A stretch of 64,000 bases of DNA from an uncultured Litoreibacter sp. (GTDB taxonomy: Bacteria; Pseudomonadota; Alphaproteobacteria; Rhodobacterales; Rhodobacteraceae). Positions 43,078-52,876 of the stretch are shown in pieces. The DNA is taken from NCBI GenBank assembly GCA_947494645.1, contig CANLVO010000001.1, forward strand, positions 1,364,001 through 1,428,000. Direction: 5' to 3'. Each line of letters starts with the position of its first letter. Positions within the stretch are counted from its first letter, which is position 1. The notes beneath the pieces are model-generated. The model had not been told where the DNA came from and did no database searches. It saw only the letters and a program-made list of their open reading frames with translations. The position numbers and the translations under genes are program-made.

Positions 43078-46019
43078 CCCAGCCAAATCGCCTCGACGGC
43101 GGCCAGATCAACCGCGACAAACTGCTCAACTTCCGTTTCGACGGCAAAGCTTATCAGGGCTACGAGGGCGACACGCTGGCCTCCGCCCTTCTGGCCAACA
43201 ACGTCCGGTTGATGGGGCGATCCTTCAAATATCATCGTCCGCGCGGACCGTTGACGGCAGGCTCGGAAGAACCCAACGCCATTGTCGAGCTGCGCGGCGG
43301 CGCACGGCAGGAGCCCAACACCCGCGCCACCACGGCAGAGCTTTACAACGGGCTCTTGGCGAAATCCCAGAACCGCTGGCCCAGCCTTGCCTTTGACGCC
43401 ATGTCTATCAATGACCGGTTTTCCAACTTCCTGACGGCCGGGTTCTACTACAAGACGTTCATGTGGCCCGCCGCCTTCTGGGAAAAGATTTACGAGCCGA
43501 TCATTCGCAAGGCGGCAGGCCTGGGGTCGCTTTCGATGAAGGACGATCCTGATACCTATGACAAAGGCTTTCGCCATTGCGACCTTCTGATCATCGGCGC
43601 GGGGCCTGCGGGGCTCGCGGCCGCCCTGACCGCCGGGCGCGCGGGCAAGCAGGTGATACTCGCTGACGAAGATTTCCGAATGGGAGGGCGTCTGAACAGC
43701 GAAACGCTGACGATTGATGATGCTCATGGCGCGGATTGGGCAGCACAAACCGTTGCTGAACTTGGGACCATAAACAACGTCCGCCTGATGCCCCGTACAA
43801 CGATCATCGGTGCGTTTGATCACGGCATTTACGGCGCAGTTGAGCGGGTTTCAGACCACGTTCACACACCCGACCCGGGCAAGCCCCGCCAGACCTTGTG
43901 GCGCATCTATGCGCCCAAGACGCTGCTTTGCGCCGGAGCCACTGAGCGGCCCATCGCGTTCGAAAACAACGATCGGCCGGGGATCATGCTGGCGTCCGCC
44001 CTGCGCAGTTACGCCAATCGATGGGCCGCGACACCTGCGCAACGCATCGCGGTTTTCACCAACAATGATGACGGCCATCGAACCGCCCACGACCTGCAGG
44101 CGAAGGGGATCAAGATTGCTGCTGTCGTCGACACCCGCCCAGATGCGCCTTTGGCTGAAGAATACGAGGTTCTCCGTGGGGCTCAGGTGGAGGACACGAA
44201 AGGTCGCCTCGGTCTGACCTTCGCCGAGATCCGTCAAGCAGACGGCACATCGCGTACCATTGAATGCGGTGCACTTGGCGTCTCCGGCGGTTGGAACCCC
44301 AACGTGCACCTAACATGTCACCAGCGCGGGCGGCCCACTTGGAATGAAGACCTCGCGGCCTTCGTCCCGGGCGGCACCCTCCCGCCCGGCATGTCGGTCG
44401 CAGGCGCAGCGCTTGGGTTGTTTTCCACCCATGACGCCCTGAAATCCGGCGCGGCGGAGGCGAAGAAAGCACTCGGCATCAAAGGCCGCGCAGCATCCGT
44501 GCCAAAGGCAGAAGACGCGCCGGTTAAACAAACCCCGTTCTGGTATGTCGAAGGCTGCTCCCGCGCGTGGCTGGACCAGCAAAACGACGTTACTGTGAAA
44601 GACGTGAAGCTCAGCCATCAAGAGGGCTTCCGCTCCGTCGAGCACTTGAAACGTTATACAACGCTCGGCATGGCAACCGACCAAGGCAAGACCTCGAACA
44701 TGGGCGGGCTGGCCATCATGGCCGAACTTGCCGGCAAGACCATACCTGAGGTCGGCACCACCATCTTCCGCCCTCCCTACACGCCGACCGCCATCGGAGC
44801 CTTCGCTGGACGCATTCGCGGCATGGAGTTCCACCCGACCCGCCTTACCCCATCACATTACTGGGCCAAGGAACGCGGCGCGGTTTTTGTCGAAGTCGGC
44901 AACTGGCTGCGCGCGCAATGGTTCCCCATCGAAGGCGAAACCCACTGGCGTGAAAGCGTCGACCGGGAGGTCACGGCCACACGCGCCTCCGTCGGCGTTT
45001 GTGATTGCACCACGCTTGGCAAGATCGACGTGCAAGGCGCTGATGCGGCGGCATTTCTCAACAAAGTCTATTGTAACGGCTTCGCCAAACTGGCGGTTGG
45101 CAAAACCCGCTACGGGCTGATGCTGCGCGAAGACGGTATTGCCATGGATGACGGCACCGCAGGCCGTTTGGCAGAGGATCATTTCGTCGTCACAACCACC
45201 ACGGCCAATGCGGCCAAGGTGTACCAGCACATGGAATTCGTGCGCCAATGCCTGTTTCCCGACATGGATGTACAGTTGATCTCCACCACAGAAGCCTGGG
45301 CACAATATGCCGTGGCCGGGCCAAACTCCCGCAAGCTGTTGCAAAAGATTGTGGACGCGGAGCACGACATCTCGAACGAGGCTTTCCCTTTCATGGCCTG
45401 CGCCAACATCACCGTCTGCGGCGGATTGCGGGCACGGTTGTTCCGCATCTCGTTTTCTGGCGAGTTGGCGTTTGAGATTGCCGTTCCGTCACGCTACGGC
45501 GACGCATTGATGCGAAAACTGATGAGCGAAGGCGAAGAGTTCGACGTCACGCCATATGGCACCGAGGCCTTGGGCGTTATGCGCATCGAAAAGGGCCATG
45601 CAGCAGGCAACGAGTTGAACGGCACAACGACGGCGCTCAACCTCGGGATGGGGCGCATGGTCAGCAAAGCCAAAGACAGCATCGGCTCGAAACTCTCGGA
45701 ACGCCCGGGGTTGAACGAAGAAGACGCTTTGGTGCAAGTCGGCGTCAAGCCAGTCGATGGGTCACAGAAGATCACCGCGGGCGGCCACCTTATGGCGCAA
45801 ACCGGGCCGGTCGATGCCGCCCACGATCAAGGATATGTCACTTCCGCTGCCTACTCACCGTCACTGCGTAGTATGATCGGTCTGGGCTTTCTAAAGAACG
45901 GTGCGGATCGGATTGGCGAGCGGATGCGGCTGGTCTCGCCGGTGACGCAGCTGACCGTGGAGGTGGAGATTGCCTCCGCCCATTTCGTCGACCCAGAGGG
46001 AGAGCGCGTCCGTGCATGA
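43074..46019 (+). CDS. soxA: Sarcosine oxidase alpha subunit
   Basis: A 981-residue alpha subunit. The N-terminal ~95 residues resemble a 2Fe-2S-like domain without the cysteines (FRFDGKAYQGYEGDTLASAL). A pyridine-nucleotide fold follows (LLIIGAGPAGLAAALTAG, near residue 172). The C-terminal half is a GcvT-like tetrahydrofolate-binding domain from about residue 600, with the methyl acceptor role. The methyl group leaves as 5,10-methylene-THF. It overlaps soxD by four bases and soxG by eight. Confidence 0.93.
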   Translation: MTQPNRLDGGQINRDKLLNFRFDGKAYQGYEGDTLASALLANNVRLMGRSFKYHRPRGPLTAGSEEPNAIVELRGGARQEPNTRATTAELYNGLLAKSQNRWPSLAFDAMSINDRFSNFLTAGFYYKTFMWPAAFWEKIYEPIIRKAAGLGSLSMKDDPDTYDKGFRHCDLLIIGAGPAGLAAALTAGRAGKQVILADEDFRMGGRLNSETLTIDDAHGADWAAQTVAELGTINNVRLMPRTTIIGAFDHGIYGAVERVSDHVHTPDPGKPRQTLWRIYAPKTLLCAGATERPIAFENNDRPGIMLASALRSYANRWAATPAQRIAVFTNNDDGHRTAHDLQAKGIKIAAVVDTRPDAPLAEEYEVLRGAQVEDTKGRLGLTFAEIRQADGTSRTIECGALGVSGGWNPNVHLTCHQRGRPTWNEDLAAFVPGGTLPPGMSVAGAALGLFSTHDALKSGAAEAKKALGIKGRAASVPKAEDAPVKQTPFWYVEGCSRAWLDQQNDVTVKDVKLSHQEGFRSVEHLKRYTTLGMATDQGKTSNMGGLAIMAELAGKTIPEVGTTIFRPPYTPTAIGAFAGRIRGMEFHPTRLTPSHYWAKERGAVFVEVGNWLRAQWFPIEGETHWRESVDREVTATRASVGVCDCTTLGKIDVQGADAAAFLNKVYCNGFAKLAVGKTRYGLMLREDGIAMDDGTAGRLAEDHFVVTTTTANAAKVYQHMEFVRQCLFPDMDVQLISTTEAWAQYAVAGPNSRKLLQKIVDAEHDISNEAFPFMACANITVCGGLRARLFRISFSGELAFEIAVPSRYGDALMRKLMSEGEEFDVTPYGTEALGVMRIEKGHAAGNELNGTTTALNLGMGRMVSKAKDSIGSKLSERPGLNEEDALVQVGVKPVDGSQKITAGGHLMAQTGPVDAAHDQGYVTSAAYSPSLRSMIGLGFLKNGADRIGERMRLVSPVTQLTVEVEIASAHFVDPEGERVRA

Positions 46020-46578
46020 CCTGACCCCCATAACCCCGCTCGGCCAAAGCGCGCCGCAGATCGACACGGTCGCGGAGCTTACTTGTTCGGAACACTGCGA
46101 GCTTGCATTGGCCTCCGTTACTGCCCGGCTTGGCAAAGAAAAGAAATGCGCGGCAGCCTTGAAGAAACTTCTAGGGGCCGCGGTTCCTGATGCTGGCAAG
46201 GCGCTTCTCTCTGCGCCCTACTCCGCCGTTTGGGCTGGGCCGGATCAATGGATGCTGGGCGCAGATATCGCGACACATGAAGATATCTCAGCGCTAGTAA
46301 AGGACGCGGTCGGCGATACGGCCTCTGTGACAGAGCAGACCGACGCGTGGTGTTGTTTCGATCTGTCCGGCCAAGGCATTGAGCCGGTTATGGAATTGCT
46401 CTGCAATATCGACATGCGCCGTATGGCCAGCGGAGATGCCACCCGGACAACGATCCACCATCTTGGGTGCTTTGTCGTCTGCGGCGACCCGGACGGCTTT
46501 GTGCGCATCCTTGGTCCGCGCGCCTCCGCGGGGTCCCTGCACCATGCGATTCTGACTGCCATGCGTTCAGCGCTCTAA
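46012..46578 (+). CDS. soxG: Sarcosine oxidase gamma subunit
   Basis: A 188-residue SoxG, the small subunit sharing the GcvT-like fold. Segments AVWAGPDQWMLGA and LHHAILTAMRSAL fit the family. It starts with GTG at 46012 inside the end of soxA, overlapping by eight bases, with GAGGGAGAG upstream; the earlier ATG at 45970 is deep in soxA and not used. It is the last gene before a terminator. Confidence 0.88.
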   Translation: MHDLTPITPLGQSAPQIDTVAELTCSEHCELALASVTARLGKEKKCAAALKKLLGAAVPDAGKALLSAPYSAVWAGPDQWMLGADIATHEDISALVKDAVGDTASVTEQTDAWCCFDLSGQGIEPVMELLCNIDMRRMASGDATRTTIHHLGCFVVCGDPDGFVRILGPRASAGSLHHAILTAMRSAL

Positions 46579-46602
46579 GAAACTTAGCTCGTGACGACAT
46601 TA

Positions 46603-46639
46603 AGGAAGCCGCAGATGAAACTGCGGCTTCCTAATTTTT
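46603..46639. terminator. Terminator between soxG and the RTX protein gene
   Basis: A 12-base-pair perfect stem AGGAAGCCGCAG/CTGCGGCTTCCT around ATGAAA, followed by AATTTTTG. It ends the sox operon and lies 28 bases before the convergent large gene, so it may act in both directions. Confidence 0.85.
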
Positions 46640-46667
46640 GCGGTTCTAGGCGTCTCGAAAGTCAGCC

Positions 46668-49600
46668 TCAGAACATCGATACGAGCTCTTCCTCTTCTTC
46701 ATCATCCACGTCCAACTCCGGATCATCCATTGACCCGGTGGATGGGAAGATGTCCGACAGCATCAGGTTTTCCACAATGCCGGTGGCCTCGCTTGCCATC
46801 GCACCGCAGTTCTCGCTTTCGCCGACTTGTTCGTCCTCTTCAGGGACTTCAGCGACGGTGGGCTCATCTTCACCCTCCTCTTCCCGCGAGATGCCGAAGA
46901 TCTTGTAGAGCAGATCAAGCAGCTCGTTCAGCAGCGCTTCGATGCCTTCCAGCTCTTCTTCAGGGTCTTCTTCCTGCTCTGGCTCTTCAGGCGCCTCTTC
47001 CTCAGGCTCTTCGGTTGGCTCATCGTCTGGCGCCTCATCTTCAGGCGCTTCGTCTTCTGGCTGCTCTTCAGGCTCTTCCTCTGGATCGTCCTCTTCAGGC
47101 TCTTCTTCCTCTGGGGTCTCTTCCTCGGGCGCTTCTTCCTCTGGTTCTTCGTTCTCCGGCTCCCCGTCTTCAGGCTCCCCGTCTTCAGGCTCCTCGTCCT
47201 CGGGTTCCTCTTCTTCAGGGTCACCCGATGGATCTTCGTCCGGCGCTTCCTCTTCAGGTTCCTGATCTTCGGGCTCTTCTGTGGGGTCGTTTTCAGGCGC
47301 GTCCTCGGGATCAGCCTGTTCACCATAAAGCACGTCCAAGGCGTCAATATCGCCGCCTCCTTCGGACAGGAACACGGCCTCAACATCTTCGATGGGGCGA
47401 TCCAACAGCACGACGTTTGAGATCTCGCCGTCAAACTCCCATTCGAGATTGTCTTCCTCACCTTTCCGCGTACGGGTCGAGGCACCAAGAACCAGGTCCT
47501 CGGTATTGCCCAGCATCCCTTCGGGGAAGCCTACGTCGCTGTCGACCAGTTCGCCGTTCAGGTAGAGGCTTACGACCTCACCAGAGAAGGCGAACGCCAT
47601 GTGGTTTTCTTCACCTGCCTCGATGTCGAAACTGCGGTCATAGAGGAAGGTTTGGTCATCCTCGCTTTGGAACCGAAGCTTAAAATCACCCTTCTCGTCG
47701 ATATATGCGGTTAGATGTCCGCCATCCTTGAACCCACTATGGTCCTTCGAGAACAGTGCTTGTCGGCCGTCACCCGGCGAGTTGGCCGTGAAGCTAAAGG
47801 CCCATGTCCCTTGGCCTGTGGCCTGCGCGTCTGTATGTGGAACCTCAATCGGCGCATTTCCATCGCCAAATGTCCCACCTTCATGTGAAAAGAGAACGCC
47901 GGGCGCTTCAAGGTCGCCGTCCACGGCACGGTCAAGCTCGACCGGGCCGTTCACCAACCACGGGTTAGACGAAAACGCCTCAGGGTTCTCGGCAATTGGA
48001 TTGCCCTCGATGTCGCGCGTGTCGTAGCCCAGATGGGTCTCGCCATCGATCTCGATATATTTGGTGTCACCCGTAGGCGCCACGGCCTCTTGCAGGTCAT
48101 CAATGCTTTCCACGATGCCGTAATGCGCGCCCGCATCGGTGATGATATCGTCCTCGTCGACCCGGTCACCATGCACGACGATATAGCCAAGCTCGTCTTC
48201 GTCATGCGCGCCGCCGCCGTTTCCTTGCTGCGAATACGCCCGGATGATCGAGACCATGTCGTCATCTATCCCGTCACCATCCGTGTCGACGGTCCCGTAG
48301 GTCACCTCCACCTCTGTGGTGTGACCAATCACCGAGATCGTGTCTTCATCAGCGTCATAATCTGCGATCACGTCGATGCCCAAATGGTCAACCCAGTGAT
48401 CATGCGTATAAGTATTTTCGCCCGCAACGCCGTGGTAATGGATGTTGCGGTTGTCCATCGCATGTTCAACCAGAATGTCCTTCTTGGCGTTGATCAGCGT
48501 CTCGAAGCGGAAGTGGTCGGCCCCCTCGCCGCCCACCAGCACGTCGTCGCCGACCAGCGGCTGGTCAACCCAGTCGATCAGCTTGAGATAGGTGTCATCA
48601 ACGGTCCCTTCCTCATTGGGACGCGACGGATCATCAAGCACCAGTTGGCCGATGCGCTGCTCGCCCACATCCGAGCGGCTGATGAGTACATCGTCCCCGT
48701 CGCCACCTTCCAGCAGGTCAGAACCGCGACCGCCGTCCAGCGTGTCATTATCCGCCCCACCCATCAGATGGTCGTCGCCGTAACCGCCCTGAATGGTGTC
48801 GTCGCCAGCTCCGCCATCGACCACGTCGTCACCAGCACCCGCGTCAATGTCATCATCGCCGCCAAGACCGTCGATCACATCATCGCCCGCCTGCATCGGC
48901 TGGACGCCGGCCGGATTGGTTAGCGCGGCACCTGGACCGTTTTCAAACAACGCCTGAACCTCGTCGGCATTCAACGCGTCCTCCGGCGTGAACCCGCCCC
49001 AGACACCGAAATCGGCAATCGCCCCTTCAAGCGGGTTGCGCAGGTCCTCGTCATCGGTTGCAAACTCCTGCGCTGTATCGTTCAGCTCCGTTCTGTGCTG
49101 GTCGGCCCCAAAGACCCAAGGTTCCTCGTTCTGCAGCAGATAGGCTTCTGTATAGGCACCCGGTGTGCCCACATCGCCAACCTTCGCGCTCCATGAGCCA
49201 TCCGGGATCGCTTGCCCATCGGCGTAAACGGTCACGCCGGTTTCAGTGAACGACACTGCCAGATGGGTCCAGCTGCCTTCCGTCAAAACGCCGGGATCAG
49301 CCACCCAGCTGTGATTTGCGCCGCCGTCCCCCTCGGCCATGCGCAGGAACAGCTCGCCATTCTTGGTATGGCCAAGACGGAAATGCCCGCCATCGCCAGC
49401 GTTCTTGGCGTCTTTCGTGACAAACATACTTTCGTCGCCCAGATCGTCTGGCCGCACCCACATGGCAATCGTGCCTTGGGTGACCGACATCGACGGATCA
49501 TGATCGAGGAAAGCGAAATCATCTTCGCCGTCAAAGTAAAGCGCGCCGCCCGGGGTCCCATCGGGGCCCTCCGTTGTGCCATCCGTGCGCAAGAGCGCCG

Positions 49601-51509
49601 CATTCTCATCGAGCGTATAGGCCTTGATTGCCCCACCCGATCCGGTCTGATCAGCGAATGCGTCCTCCTCGCCCGCGCCCAGCGTCCAATACCCCAACGC
49701 CCCCGGCAGACCTTCCGGCTCGTCCGTCTCCGTCATGTCGATTGTGTCTGCGCCTTCAGTGCCGTCAATGTCCTCGCCTGCCACCTCAAGCGTGCCAAGC
49801 TGGTCAAACGGAGCACGTGTCTCCGTAAACGGCGCGTCACCATCTGATCCCGGGGCCAGCATATCTTCGGAGAAATTAGCATTCTCAAACGCGCCAGCCG
49901 GGTTGCCGGTGACCGCGCCCAGATTGTCAGTGCCAAACCCGTTATTGGTTTGCATATTCGCGCCATCCGTAGGCGTCCGGGTGTCATAACCCTTGACCGC
50001 CTCACCGTTGACCATGGTGATTTTCTCATCACCTTGCGGGTTCAGCGCCTCGGCCAAATCTTCCACGCCGTCGACGATGCCGTAGGTCACGTTGTTGTCG
50101 GTTTGGATGTCTTCTTTGTTGACCAGATCACCATGGACAATCACTTGCCCAATGAGGTCCATCGCGTGTGCGCCACCGCCACCGTGCTGGTTTGAGATCA
50201 CGGTAACGATACTCTCAAGGGCCTCGTCCCCCATGACATCGGCATGTTCGACATAGACATTGGCGGTATGCCCGATGACCGCAATGCTGTCCTCGCTGGC
50301 GTCATAATCAGCAATGATATCGATGCCGAAACTGTCGACCCAGTGGTCGTGCTGCTCGTTGTTTTCGCCAGCAACGCCCGCCCAATCAATCGATCCATCC
50401 GCCTCGAAATGTTTCTCGATGATATCCAGCTTGGCATTGATCTGGGGCTTGATCAGAAACGTATCCGCCCCCTCGCCGCCGATCAGCACATCGTCGCCAT
50501 GCAAAGGTTGATCCGCATAGGCCGCAAGTTTTTGAAGGTCGTCATCAACCTCCCCATCCGGATCGCCGCGCGTCACCATATCAATCGCAACTTGGCCGAT
50601 CCGCTGCTCACCCGCATCAGAGGTGGAGATAAGCGTGTCATTGCCCGCCCCGCCGTTCAGAATGTCAGATCCGCGCCCCCCGTCGAGCACATCATCGCCT
50701 TCGCCACCCAGCAAGATATCGTCGCCGTAGCCGCCATGGAGTTCGTCATCCCCGGCCATGCCCTCAATCGTGTCATCCGCCCCGTTGCCATGGATCACAT
50801 CGCGGCCATCCGTCGCCACCTCGGTGACCGGGGTATCAAGTGAATTCTCACCAAGAAAATAGGACGGGTGGTAGTCGCTGACAGGTACCAGCGGCACGCC
50901 CTCTGGCGGGTTCTCGAAATCATCTGTTGTCTGATAGAAGGCGCTTTGATCAATCGGCAGCCCGTCAATCGCAACGCCCAAGGCCATCGACCCGCGTTCA
51001 TCAAAGTAAAGAAGGTCGATCTCATAGAGACCGCCTTCAAACTCAGCGACCCGCGACGTGCCGATGCCGCTGTCATTGCCGTCCAGATCGCTGAACGCAA
51101 CGCCGCCGATCTCCATTGCAAACCCATCATCCGAGACCACTTCGATCTGATGCAAGCCCGCAGGAATGTAGATGAACCCGGACATCGTCAGCGCCGAAGG
51201 ACCCATCTCGAACGCATCGCCATCCCCCACAATGGAGCCTGCGTCATGATCCAGAAACTCTGCCACAGTCGTGTCACTGCCCCGTGCGCCGTAGACAATC
51301 TCCGTGGCTGTAAAGGTTAGCTCGGGCGTGCCCATCGCCGCACTCGCGGCGTCCTCCAGACTGCGTATCGGAGAGCCCGGTACAAAGACTGACCCCATCA
51401 GGCCCGTCCCCAAAGCCGGAACGCCGTTGATGTCAGAGAGTGAAAGTGTCGGCGCAAGACCCGCTGGGGTGTTCACGTCCGAAGGGTTGAAACGCGTCGG
51501 TATAGGCAT
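46668..51509 (-). CDS. Large acidic RTX / LamG / PA14-like secreted protein
   Basis: A 1613-residue extracellular-type protein. Order: a PA14-like domain (about residues 20-190, SGFIYIPAGLHQIEVVSDDG), a first RTX calcium-repeat block (about 235-290, GYGDDILLGGEGDDVLDGG), and a long module DAGEQRIGQ... with DHWVDSFGIDIIADYD. Next come a LamG domain (about 610-820), a second RTX block (about 870-940), a second copy of the GEQRIGQ/DHWVD module, and a second LamG (about 1180-1375). A Glu/Pro-rich tail occupies roughly 1400-1530. The C-terminus is acidic and Leu/Phe-ended, as for type I secretion. No secretion genes are adjacent. GGGAGAA selects ATG 51509. Confidence 0.85.
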   Translation of the reverse strand: MPIPTRFNPSDVNTPAGLAPTLSLSDINGVPALGTGLMGSVFVPGSPIRSLEDAASAAMGTPELTFTATEIVYGARGSDTTVAEFLDHDAGSIVGDGDAFEMGPSALTMSGFIYIPAGLHQIEVVSDDGFAMEIGGVAFSDLDGNDSGIGTSRVAEFEGGLYEIDLLYFDERGSMALGVAIDGLPIDQSAFYQTTDDFENPPEGVPLVPVSDYHPSYFLGENSLDTPVTEVATDGRDVIHGNGADDTIEGMAGDDELHGGYGDDILLGGEGDDVLDGGRGSDILNGGAGNDTLISTSDAGEQRIGQVAIDMVTRGDPDGEVDDDLQKLAAYADQPLHGDDVLIGGEGADTFLIKPQINAKLDIIEKHFEADGSIDWAGVAGENNEQHDHWVDSFGIDIIADYDASEDSIAVIGHTANVYVEHADVMGDEALESIVTVISNQHGGGGAHAMDLIGQVIVHGDLVNKEDIQTDNNVTYGIVDGVEDLAEALNPQGDEKITMVNGEAVKGYDTRTPTDGANMQTNNGFGTDNLGAVTGNPAGAFENANFSEDMLAPGSDGDAPFTETRAPFDQLGTLEVAGEDIDGTEGADTIDMTETDEPEGLPGALGYWTLGAGEEDAFADQTGSGGAIKAYTLDENAALLRTDGTTEGPDGTPGGALYFDGEDDFAFLDHDPSMSVTQGTIAMWVRPDDLGDESMFVTKDAKNAGDGGHFRLGHTKNGELFLRMAEGDGGANHSWVADPGVLTEGSWTHLAVSFTETGVTVYADGQAIPDGSWSAKVGDVGTPGAYTEAYLLQNEEPWVFGADQHRTELNDTAQEFATDDEDLRNPLEGAIADFGVWGGFTPEDALNADEVQALFENGPGAALTNPAGVQPMQAGDDVIDGLGGDDDIDAGAGDDVVDGGAGDDTIQGGYGDDHLMGGADNDTLDGGRGSDLLEGGDGDDVLISRSDVGEQRIGQLVLDDPSRPNEEGTVDDTYLKLIDWVDQPLVGDDVLVGGEGADHFRFETLINAKKDILVEHAMDNRNIHYHGVAGENTYTHDHWVDHLGIDVIADYDADEDTISVIGHTTEVEVTYGTVDTDGDGIDDDMVSIIRAYSQQGNGGGAHDEDELGYIVVHGDRVDEDDIITDAGAHYGIVESIDDLQEAVAPTGDTKYIEIDGETHLGYDTRDIEGNPIAENPEAFSSNPWLVNGPVELDRAVDGDLEAPGVLFSHEGGTFGDGNAPIEVPHTDAQATGQGTWAFSFTANSPGDGRQALFSKDHSGFKDGGHLTAYIDEKGDFKLRFQSEDDQTFLYDRSFDIEAGEENHMAFAFSGEVVSLYLNGELVDSDVGFPEGMLGNTEDLVLGASTRTRKGEEDNLEWEFDGEISNVVLLDRPIEDVEAVFLSEGGGDIDALDVLYGEQADPEDAPENDPTEEPEDQEPEEEAPDEDPSGDPEEEEPEDEEPEDGEPEDGEPENEEPEEEAPEEETPEEEEPEEDDPEEEPEEQPEDEAPEDEAPDDEPTEEPEEEAPEEPEQEEDPEEELEGIEALLNELLDLLYKIFGISREEEGEDEPTVAEVPEEDEQVGESENCGAMASEATGIVENLMLSDIFPSTGSMDDPELDVDDEEEEELVSMF

Positions 51510-52408
51510 GGCATAATTCTCCCGTTGGCACGAACCGCTAAGTCCGCACGCTCCCCAAATTCTGTGCTTTGGGTGATGTTTTTTCGCTGTACTTGTGAAC
51601 CGGGACCACGGGCTCTCCATAAAGAGCGACCGGGCACAAAAATTTGAACTGCGCCAACTCTATGCTGGAATATGGCAAAAAAAAGATGCTGCCTCTGGGT
51701 CGGCGGAAATCAGACTGTCACCTAGAAAATCGAAAGCGGAGCTTTGCCAATTTTCTCGTAAGTTATTACTTTTATTAAATCTTTATAGAGCCACCGCACC
51801 TCTCAACAATCAAACCGGATTTTTGGGTACCGTTTCGAATTCGAAAAAAATGGCAAAGACCCGCACATCGCTGGCCGGTCCCCGCCGATGCCAAAATCGC
51901 GATTTGCCGTGGATCACGCCTGATTCCTTTTGCAAATCTTGGGGCATCAGACGGCACCACGAGCCCTCGCAGCACAGGGTCAGACAGCATCAAGCACTTG
52001 AGGAATGGTGTAGTGGCGCACAGACAGTCCCTATAATTAATCCATCAAACTACTTTTAATAATAAAATATTTCAAATTTTTGGAATTCAATACCACGGAA
52101 AATACCTCACCTATTTTTAGAACACCAGTTTTTGAAATACCGCGGTCTCAAGGTAGCAAACTTATTCTTCCATCTCTGATCGGCTCAATCGCATTCTCCA
52201 TGGCAGAGAGTGATTTAAGTGCCATCCTGTCGGCGCTAGCGGAAATCGATGCCCCTGAATGCTGACAATCACACACAAAACATGCGTATCCACTGATGTC
52301 CATTATGGATGAACGTTCTAAGCAGACACCCCGATGCAAAGCGGACATAAACGTCAGCCGACGCGAATGTCCGTTTTGCGGACTTTTCTGCCGTTCACCG
52401 GAGCCAGC
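51510..52408. other. Gene-poor, AT-rich 0.9-kb region
   Basis: No confident gene. Frames at 51595-52059 and 52080-52265 on the plus strand lack homology signs, have mixed composition and no good ribosome sites. The stretch around 51760-52090 is distinctly richer in A and T than its neighbours. Near 52336-52379 is a 13-base inverted repeat. The region probably contains the RTX gene promoter and a junction between chromosomal and acquired DNA. Confidence 0.5.
52336..52379. repeat. Imperfect inverted repeat downstream of merR
   Basis: GCAAAGCGGACAT (52336-52348) and ATGTCCGTTTTGC (52367-52379) are reverse complements apart from one mismatch, separated by 18 bases. No T-run follows on the merR strand, so it is not a standard terminator. 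It may be an intergenic palindromic repeat or a remnant of a mobile element. Confidence 0.45.
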
Positions 52409-52834
52409 TCAATGTCTGCATTCGTTTGATCTATCTTCGCCGAAACCATCTTTCATGAGAGAGTTCAGCATAGGACAGGCCGCAGTTCCGTCGTCACAAT
52501 TCGCGGACAAGCTCAGAAGTGCTTCACGGAGGCGTGTGAGGTTTTCGATCTTGGCGTTGATTTCATCCAGATGGTTTTCGGCCAAGGTCTTCACTTCACC
52601 GCAACTTCGATCATCCTGTTCCGTCAGCGACAGGAAGGTCTGGATGATTGCGATTGGGAACCCCAAGTCTCGACATCGCCGCACAAACCTCAATTTCGCA
52701 ATTTCATCGGGTGAATATAGCCTGCGCCCTCCCGCCGACCGGCCCGGCTTAGGAACAATGCCTTCGCGTTCATAATAGCGGATCGTTTCGATGTTCACGC
52801 CGCTCTGTTCTGACGCTTTGCCAATCGCGAACAT
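52409..52834 (-). CDS. MerR-family metal-responsive regulator (controls merTF)
   Basis: A 141-residue MerR protein: N-terminal HTH (FAIGKASEQSGVNIETIRYYE), coiled coil, and three effector-loop cysteines at 78, 113 and 120. The 35/7 spacing matches CadR-like sensors more closely than classical MerR, which has 35/9. It is divergent from merT across a palindromic promoter. It probably represses and, on metal binding, activates merT. ATG 52834 has AGGAG eight bases upstream. Mercury is inferred from the neighbours. Confidence 0.85.
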   Translation of the reverse strand: MFAIGKASEQSGVNIETIRYYEREGIVPKPGRSAGGRRLYSPDEIAKLRFVRRCRDLGFPIAIIQTFLSLTEQDDRSCGEVKTLAENHLDEINAKIENLTRLREALLSLSANCDDGTAACPMLNSLMKDGFGEDRSNECRH

Positions 52835-52839
52835 TTTGC

Positions 52840-52870
52840 TTGCTCCTGTAGCCACTACAGGAACTAAAAA
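52840..52870 (+). promoter_or_regulatory. MerR-type promoter/operator for merTF
   Basis: TTGCTC (52840-52845) and TAAAAA (52865-52870) are separated by 19 bases, the overlong spacer typical of MerR-activated promoters. The spacer contains the perfect dyad CCTGTAG-CCA-CTACAGG (52845-52861). The -10 ends only six bases before the merT ATG. Confidence 0.7.
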
Positions 52871-52876
52871 CGCAGA

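Noticed and set aside
46942-47265. Serine/glycine-rich plus-strand frame resembling a low-complexity protein
   Set aside because: It is the complement of the Glu/Pro-rich tail of the RTX protein.
46960-47310. Tandem-looking repeats as a possible CRISPR or satellite array
   Set aside because: The repeats are codon-level Glu-Glu-Pro variation within the coding frame of the RTX protein, with no regular repeat-spacer structure.
48033-48923. Plus-strand frame of 296 codons opposite the RTX protein
   Set aside because: It is the complement of the repeat-rich RTX region (Val/Ile/His bias) with no domain; the minus-strand gene is intact across it.
51595-52265. Two plus-strand frames (154 and 61 codons) in the AT-rich region
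   Set aside because: No ribosome site, no recognisable domain and irregular composition. Recorded as a gene-poor stretch instead.
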